Part shown: positions 60,219 to 64,000 of the stretch, in pieces
Numbering within the stretch: position 1 is the first letter of the stretch
Layout: each line of letters begins with the position of its first letter
From: an uncultured Latescibacterota bacterium
GTDB lineage: Bacteria > Latescibacterota > UBA2968 > UBA8231
Direction of reading: 5' to 3'
Assembly (NCBI GenBank): GCA_958295495.1
Contig: OY282352.1
Span: 248,001 to 312,000 of the forward strand
Length of the DNA: 64,000 bases
Position numbers and translations under genes: made by a program
The notes under the pieces: model-generated
The model's database searches: none
What the model was told of the DNA's origin: nothing
Seen by the model: only the letters and a program-made list of their open reading frames with translations

Positions 60219-60425
60219 GTGAACAAAGGATTTAGCAAGGAGCAGATCGAGCGCGTAGCGCGGATGTACAAATGCAATCAGGACGCCAGCCGGGCGCTGG
60301 GGATCACGCTACGCAGCTTTAGCCGGCTCTGCCGCAAATACGACATTGAATCGCCTTTTGCGCGGCGGCAGCGGCAGCGCTGTCGGGCGGCTAAAAGCAC
60401 CAACCCCGATCCACCGCGCCTTTAG
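60219..60425 (+). CDS. Small Fis-type helix-turn-helix protein
   Basis: 68 aa from GTG after AAGGAGGAGA. QIERVARMYKCNQDASRALG-ITLRSFSRLCRKYDIE is a Fis/NtrC C-terminal-like HTH, followed by a basic tail (RRQRQRCRAAK) that can contact DNA. No other domain. It precedes pspA by 21 bp and may regulate the cluster. Confidence 0.7.
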   Translation: MNKGFSKEQIERVARMYKCNQDASRALGITLRSFSRLCRKYDIESPFARRQRQRCRAAKSTNPDPPRL

Positions 60426-60446
60426 GCGTGAAATAGGAGGCATATC

Positions 60447-61115
60447 ATGGGAGCAATAGAGCGGATCGCCGCCATTTGGAAGGCGAACCTCAACGAGGCA
60501 CTGGACCGGATTGAAGATCCAGCAAAGATGGTGGATCAGATCGTCCGCGACGCAGAGCGCGCCGTTGACCAAGCTGTAGCTGCGTTGGTTAAGGCGCGGG
60601 CTACCAAGCGGCGTCTAGAGCGCGACCTCCAGCGCAATGCCGAGCAGATGCAGATGTGGCAAGCGAAGGCCGCAGCCGCGGTGGAGGCAGGCAACGACGA
60701 GGGCGCGCGGCTCGCCTTGATACAGAAGACGGAGCTGGACCAAGCGCACGTGCGGCTGGAACCGGCCCTCGCAGAAAGCGGCGATACCGTAGTCCAGCTA
60801 GAGGAGCAGGTCGAGATCCTGCGCCAAAAGCTGCGCGATATCCGCACGCGGCGGGGCAAGCTGATCGCCCGCTGTCGCGCTGAGCGCGAGCGCGGTGTAG
60901 CATTCGGCGAAGACGCGTCCGCGCTCCGCTTTGCCGCGAGCGCGCAGCGGGTGCAGCAAAGCGAGCGCGAACTGACGCGCTTTGAGGAACAAGTGGATCA
61001 GACAGCCGCTGAGGCCGAAGTGCTGCGCGAATTAGCCGCCGAGCGCCGCGCTGAGCGCGACCGCAAGGTCACAGAGGAATTGGCCGCGCTGAAAGCGGCT
61101 TCACCTCGTCTTTAG
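60447..61115 (+). CDS. pspA: PspA/IM30 family protein
   Basis: 222 aa, almost entirely coiled coil. The start IERIAAIWKANLNEALDRIEDPAKMVDQIVR is the PspA/Vipp1 pattern (amphipathic helix, then E-D-P-x-K-M). These proteins bind and protect the inner membrane under stress. Preceded by AGGAGG; a small membrane protein gene follows 33 bp later, as in many psp clusters. Confidence 0.88.
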   Translation: MGAIERIAAIWKANLNEALDRIEDPAKMVDQIVRDAERAVDQAVAALVKARATKRRLERDLQRNAEQMQMWQAKAAAAVEAGNDEGARLALIQKTELDQAHVRLEPALAESGDTVVQLEEQVEILRQKLRDIRTRRGKLIARCRAERERGVAFGEDASALRFAASAQRVQQSERELTRFEEQVDQTAAEAEVLRELAAERRAERDRKVTEELAALKAASPRL

Positions 61116-61148
61116 GCGAGACCAAAGGCATCGCAAAGGAGGTCGGTC

Positions 61149-61517
61149 ATGTTGGCCAGAATACTAGGTGTGATATTGTTAATTGGAGGCATTGCTTGGG
61201 GGATCAAGCTGATTTGGCCCTTGTTCGGCAGCCTCTTTGGTTTGCTCGGCGCGGTTGCAGTCGGCCTCTTGGCTGCCGGAGCACTCTACATAGGTCTGCG
61301 CTGGTTGCGCGGCGAGAGCATCTTGGGCCGGGTCGTCGGGGCCTTGGTCCTACTCGCCGGGATTTGGCTGGCCTTTAAGGCTGCGTTGAGCTTGGTGGCC
61401 GGTGTCTTTGGTGCCGCGTTTTTGCTGCTGCAGGTCGCCTTGGTGCTGGCGATGCTCTACGTGGGCTGGCGGTGGCTGGACAACGGCGAGTTTAGCCTGC
61501 GGAGATGGAGGATTTGA
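61149..61517 (+). CDS. Small four-helix membrane protein
   Basis: 122 aa after AAAGGAGG. Hydrophobic spans at about 4-22, 27-50, 62-80 and 84-108 separated by short basic loops (WLRGES, WRWLDNGE). No catalytic motif. Its place after pspA suggests a membrane partner in envelope-stress response; the specific family is not recognised. Confidence 0.7.
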   Translation: MLARILGVILLIGGIAWGIKLIWPLFGSLFGLLGAVAVGLLAAGALYIGLRWLRGESILGRVVGALVLLAGIWLAFKAALSLVAGVFGAAFLLLQVALVLAMLYVGWRWLDNGEFSLRRWRI

Positions 61518-61553
61518 GGGCGAAAAAAAACGCGCCGTAAGGGGTTAAATTGC

Positions 61554-61608
61554 TTGACAACTGCACTTGTGTTCAGTATATTTTGATTAGTGAACATAAG
61601 TGCAGTTG
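61554..61608 (+). promoter_or_regulatory. Strong promoter overlaid by an 18-bp inverted repeat operator
   Basis: TTGACA (61554-61559), 17 bp, TATATT (61577-61582). CAACTGCACTTGTGTTCA (61558-61575) in the spacer and TGAACATAAGTGCAGTTG (61591-61608) just past the -10 are inverted copies with 17 of 18 matches, 15 bp apart. Each half contains GAAC-ATAA-GTGC or its like, one base off the GAAC-N4-GTTC LexA box of many bacteria. A repressor site covering both core elements is likely; which regulator is inference. Confidence 0.65.
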
Positions 61609-61672
61609 AGCGATTCCCCACGTCCTCTCTGGCGCAATCCCTGAGTGCCAGTACTCCCTTAGGAGGTTTCCA

Positions 61673-61966
61673 ATGCACAAGCAGCGCGCATTCCCCACGT
61701 CCCCATCTGTATCCCGTCTGGGCGGCGAGCTCAGCGCGGTTATCAATCGGGTGCGGAGTGCTTTCGGCCCCATTCCCATGCGCGGCTCGGCCGCCCGTCC
61801 CCAGGTTCAGCGGGCCGAGCAAGTCGTCGATCAAACCGCCCGTCAGCTCCTCCGCGGCGAAGCGGATATCAGCGCGTGGTATCGGGTGCTGCGTCAGTAC
61901 GAAGATGCTTGGATGCTAGAGCTGGAAAGGCTGCGCAGTGCCCGGGCCGAGCGCTATGCCGCTTGA
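61673..61966 (+). CDS. Small hypothetical protein under the palindromic promoter
   Basis: 97 aa after TAGGAGG. Basic N-terminus, then a helical C-terminal half (VQRAEQVVDQTARQLLRGEA, ISAWYRVLRQYEDAWMLELE). No known domain seen. It is the only gene after the strong regulated promoter and converges with the EutN genes, 2 bp apart. Could be a small stress-induced protein. Confidence 0.6.
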   Translation: MHKQRAFPTSPSVSRLGGELSAVINRVRSAFGPIPMRGSAARPQVQRAEQVVDQTARQLLRGEADISAWYRVLRQYEDAWMLELERLRSARAERYAA

Positions 61967-61968
61967 GG

Positions 61969-62232
61969 CTAGCCGAGGTGTATCTCGTCCACCTTGCCGA
62001 CGATAGCTGCGTCCACAGGCAGTGGAGGGACGAAGGCATTGCAGGCTTCGCGTGCGACCTCGACGATCACCGCGTCTCCCTCGCGCAGGGCCGCCCAAGT
62101 CGCACAAATCTCGGCTTCGCCCATAGGCTCTAGACGCTCGTCGAGGTCTTGGGTGAGGTGCAATATCTGGCCGCGGAACGGCTCAATGCACTGCGAGAGC
62201 ACTACGGTGCCCACCACCTTGGCTAACTTCAC
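61969..62232 (-). CDS. EutN/CcmL microcompartment vertex protein, third of three
   Basis: 87 aa from GTG overlapping the previous gene. VKLAKVVGTVVLSQCIEPFR opens the BMC-P (EutN/CcmL) fold, with EGDAVIVEVAREACNAF and VDAAIVGKVDEIHLG as the closing strands. Such proteins form pentamers that cap the vertices of bacterial microcompartments. Confidence 0.85.
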   Translation of the reverse strand: MKLAKVVGTVVLSQCIEPFRGQILHLTQDLDERLEPMGEAEICATWAALREGDAVIVEVAREACNAFVPPLPVDAAIVGKVDEIHLG

Positions 62233-62489
62233 GCGGCGGCCCCTTCGTCGATAATTCCCACGATCACGCTCCTGCACGGCGGCCGCTCGGCTCTGGTCAC
62301 CTCGGTCCCAGCAGCCCCCGACTGCACGACCAGCACTTTGCTGCCGATCCCCGCTTGGACCCCATCCACTGCCACCTGCAAAGCACCGCCCTCTTCGTCT
62401 TCAGGGCGGACCACCATGATCTTCTGCCCGGCGAGCAAGGGGTGTTTGCTGCTGGCGACTACGTGGCCAATGACGCGGCAGACCCTCAT
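62229..62489 (-). CDS. EutN/CcmL microcompartment vertex protein, second of three
   Basis: 86 aa from the ATG at 62489. MRVCRVIGHVVASSKHPLLA, GQKIMVVRPED, GSKVLVVQSGAAGTEV and CRSVIVGIID follow the BMC-P pattern (start V-x-G-x-V, central polar loop, end IVGI-x-D). Overlaps its neighbours by 4 bp on both sides, so the three are one coupled unit. Confidence 0.87.
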   Translation of the reverse strand: MRVCRVIGHVVASSKHPLLAGQKIMVVRPEDEEGGALQVAVDGVQAGIGSKVLVVQSGAAGTEVTRAERPPCRSVIVGIIDEGAAA

Positions 62490-62788
62490 GCGACGTGCTT
62501 TTCTAGGGTGTGTCCAAACGCCTGTAGCGAATCCACGATGCCAACGATCAGCGCATCTACGGGTATTTGATCCATGCCCGGGGCCTGCCGCGCCGAGCTG
62601 CCCTGCACGACGACGACGAGCTCCCCTTCGCCTGCTTGCACGGCGTCGATGCAGACGAGGTGCTTCTGGGTGCGCTGCAAGCCCTCGGGCGTGGCGGCGA
62701 GGATCTCGACGATCAAGAGTTTCTCGCCCGCGAGGGCATCTACCTTGGCACTGGAGACCAGATGCCCTTTGACGAGGCCGAGTATCAC
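62486..62788 (-). CDS. EutN/CcmL microcompartment vertex protein, first of three
   Basis: 100 aa from GTG overlapping the ispH stop. VILGLVKGHLVSSAKVDALA-GEKLLIVEI, GEGELVVVVQGSSARQA and VDALIVGIVDSLQAFG are BMC-P hallmarks. Three vertex genes in a row are typical of the planctomycete/Verrucomicrobia-type (PVM) microcompartments for fucose and rhamnose breakdown, whose shell and aldolase genes would lie elsewhere. Confidence 0.87.
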   Translation of the reverse strand: MILGLVKGHLVSSAKVDALAGEKLLIVEILAATPEGLQRTQKHLVCIDAVQAGEGELVVVVQGSSARQAPGMDQIPVDALIVGIVDSLQAFGHTLEKHVA

Positions 62789-64000
62789 GGGCTTTCCTCA
62801 AAGAGCTGCAAGCTGCCGGCGTCGATTTCTTGCGCGCCGTACCCGTACAAGCCGGCGACCTTTTCCAACACTTGGTTCATGAGGATGTCCGGGCAGGACG
62901 CGCCCGAGGTAATGATCAGCCGCACGGGCAAGGGGCGCGGTAGCCAGCCCTCGCTCTCGGTTATTTTTTTAGCGTGGACATCGAAATGGCGAATGCGCTG
63001 GTCTGATAAGATCTCGTCGCTGTTGGCGATGAGGAAGCTCGGCATGGATTGGAGGCACAGCTCGACTAAATGCGAGGTGTTCGAGCTGTTGTAACCGCCG
63101 ACGATCAGCGCCAAATCAGCACCGGAGCTTAGCAGCGTACGCGTGGCGTTCTGGTTTTGGTGGGTGGCGTAGCACAGGGTGTCGTTGGTGTCGGCGCAGT
63201 GGTAGTCGAGGTTTTCCTCGCCGTAGCGCTGGCGCATGGCGCGGCGCAAAATTGCGGCCACTTCCTGTGTTTCCTCGGCGAGCATGGTCGTCTGGTTGAC
63301 CACGGCCACCCGCTCTAGGTCCTTTTGTGGGTCGAAGCCTTCTGAGCTTTTGCCGGCAAAGGCGTGCTCGAAGTCGGCGAGCGGCAGCGCACCCGTGATG
63401 TACGCGGCCACCTTCTCGGCTTCGGCGGAGTCGAATACCACTAGGGTCTTGGTGTGTTCCTCGGTGTGCGAATGAGTCGCTTGGGTCTCTGCGTGGTTGT
63501 ACTTGCCGTGGATGATGATGGTATAGCCTTGGCGGCCTAGATCCTCGCCGCGCTTCCACACCTTGGACACAAAGGGGCAGGTGGTATCGTAGTTTTCCCG
63601 GTATTCCTCGGACTCGATGTCGATGCCGCTTTGGCGGAGCGATTCCTCGATCTGCACCGTGGTGCCGAAGGCCGGGATCAGCGCGATGTCGTCGCTGTTC
63701 AGGTCCTCCGCGGAGACTTGGCGGTCCCCCTCGGGGTCGTAGATAAAGCGGACGCCTTGCTTTTTGAGGTCGTTGTTGACCAAGGGGTTGTGGATGATCT
63801 CGCTGACGAGGTACGCGTTGCGGTCCGGGTTTTCCTTTAGGGCTGAAAAGGCCATGTGAATGGCCCGCTCGACCCCGAAGCAAAAGCCAAAGTGCCGGGG
63901 GATTAAGACCTGTAGCTGGCCGACTTTCAAGAGCGTTGGGCACAGCGAACGCTTGCCATTTTTCAGGCGGTAGTCCTTGACGCGCTGGATGATGGGGCCG
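62785..64000 (-). CDS. ispH: 4-hydroxy-3-methylbut-2-enyl diphosphate reductase, 5' end outside window
   Basis: The frame is open to the window edge (about 405 codons). The 4Fe-4S Cys are in FGFCFGVERAI, DTTCPFVSKVW and TSGASCPDILMNQ, with catalytic HNPLVNN and NQTTMLAEE. It makes IPP/DMAPP in the MEP isoprenoid route. The upstream residues (IIQRVKDYRLKNGKRS) match the N-terminal extension of the longer cyanobacterial/plastid-type IspH, so the true start is probably outside the window rather than at the TTG at 63930. Confidence 0.92.
   Translation of the reverse strand, partial: GPIIQRVKDYRLKNGKRSLCPTLLKVGQLQVLIPRHFGFCFGVERAIHMAFSALKENPDRNAYLVSEIIHNPLVNNDLKKQGVRFIYDPEGDRQVSAEDLNSDDIALIPAFGTTVQIEESLRQSGIDIESEEYRENYDTTCPFVSKVWKRGEDLGRQGYTIIIHGKYNHAETQATHSHTEEHTKTLVVFDSAEAEKVAAYITGALPLADFEHAFAGKSSEGFDPQKDLERVAVVNQTTMLAEETQEVAAILRRAMRQRYGEENLDYHCADTNDTLCYATHQNQNATRTLLSSGADLALIVGGYNSSNTSHLVELCLQSMPSFLIANSDEILSDQRIRHFDVHAKKITESEGWLPRPLPVRLIITSGASCPDILMNQVLEKVAGLYGYGAQEIDAGSLQLFEESP

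Overview
The window is about 60% GC and carries bacterial housekeeping and accessory genes. Three overlapping EutN/CcmL microcompartment vertex genes, a GHMP (fucokinase-like) sugar kinase, a phytanoyl-CoA dioxygenase, two TIM-barrel sugar isomerases, a DUF4432 epimerase and an acyl-ACP desaturase-like protein suggest an uncultivated PVC/Latescibacterota/Poribacteria-type Gram-negative bacterium. That assignment is inference; there is no rRNA or other marker here to prove it.

Layout. 1-2.1 kb: coiled-coil gene end, dioxygenase, RNA m5C methyltransferase. 2.2-8 kb: a Ser/Thr kinase gene split by an IS4-family element (9-bp target duplication, in-frame reconstruction possible), a second inverted IS copy at a gene break, a 179-bp MITE-like relative of the IS, a Ppx/GppA-like protein and a TPR protein. 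8.1-14.9 kb: NERD-helicase, NYN ribonuclease overlapping a GHMP kinase, a DUF1684 protein, then gene debris (SDR tail, UreD head, broken AAA ATPase). 15-29.5 kb: mostly metabolic genes (AICAR formyltransferase, dapA-dapB, formamidase, GlmU-like, ppk1, sugar isomerase, MDR dehydrogenase, D-2-hydroxyacid dehydrogenase) plus a deleted TnpB.

29.5-53.3 kb is the striking part: an approximately 23-kb signalling island. A tandem array of kinase-ankyrin genes, with two ankyrin-only derivatives that look like kinase-deleted copies, runs into an apparent operon encoding two secreted trypsin-like/FHA membrane proteins, a vWA protein with a MotB/ExbD-like N-terminal membrane helix, an FHA protein, a four-helix MotA/TolQ/ExbB-like protein, a second FHA protein and a membrane PP2C phosphatase. 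A second, partly decayed copy follows: Rpn-like nuclease, kinase, PP2C, FHA remnant, and a 1029-aa protease-kinase-ankyrin fusion whose last codons are supplied by a third IS copy. The likely logic is signal input through secreted proteases and ankyrin arrays, phosphorylation by the kinases, reading by FHA domains, reset by PP2C, and output through an ion-driven stator-like MotA/vWA complex. The arrangement resembles pieces of TerY-P (vWA/PP2C/kinase) and Zorya (MotA/MotB-like) systems but matches neither.

53.3-64 kb: sugar isomerase, FAD oxidoreductase, tRNA-Thr(TGT) with a clear sigma70 promoter, a Cas2-like small protein, DUF4432 epimerase, ABC fragment, SirB1-like protein, desaturase, a small HTH-PspA-membrane protein stress cluster, a promoter overlaid by an 18-bp inverted repeat, three EutN/CcmL genes and ispH running off the end.
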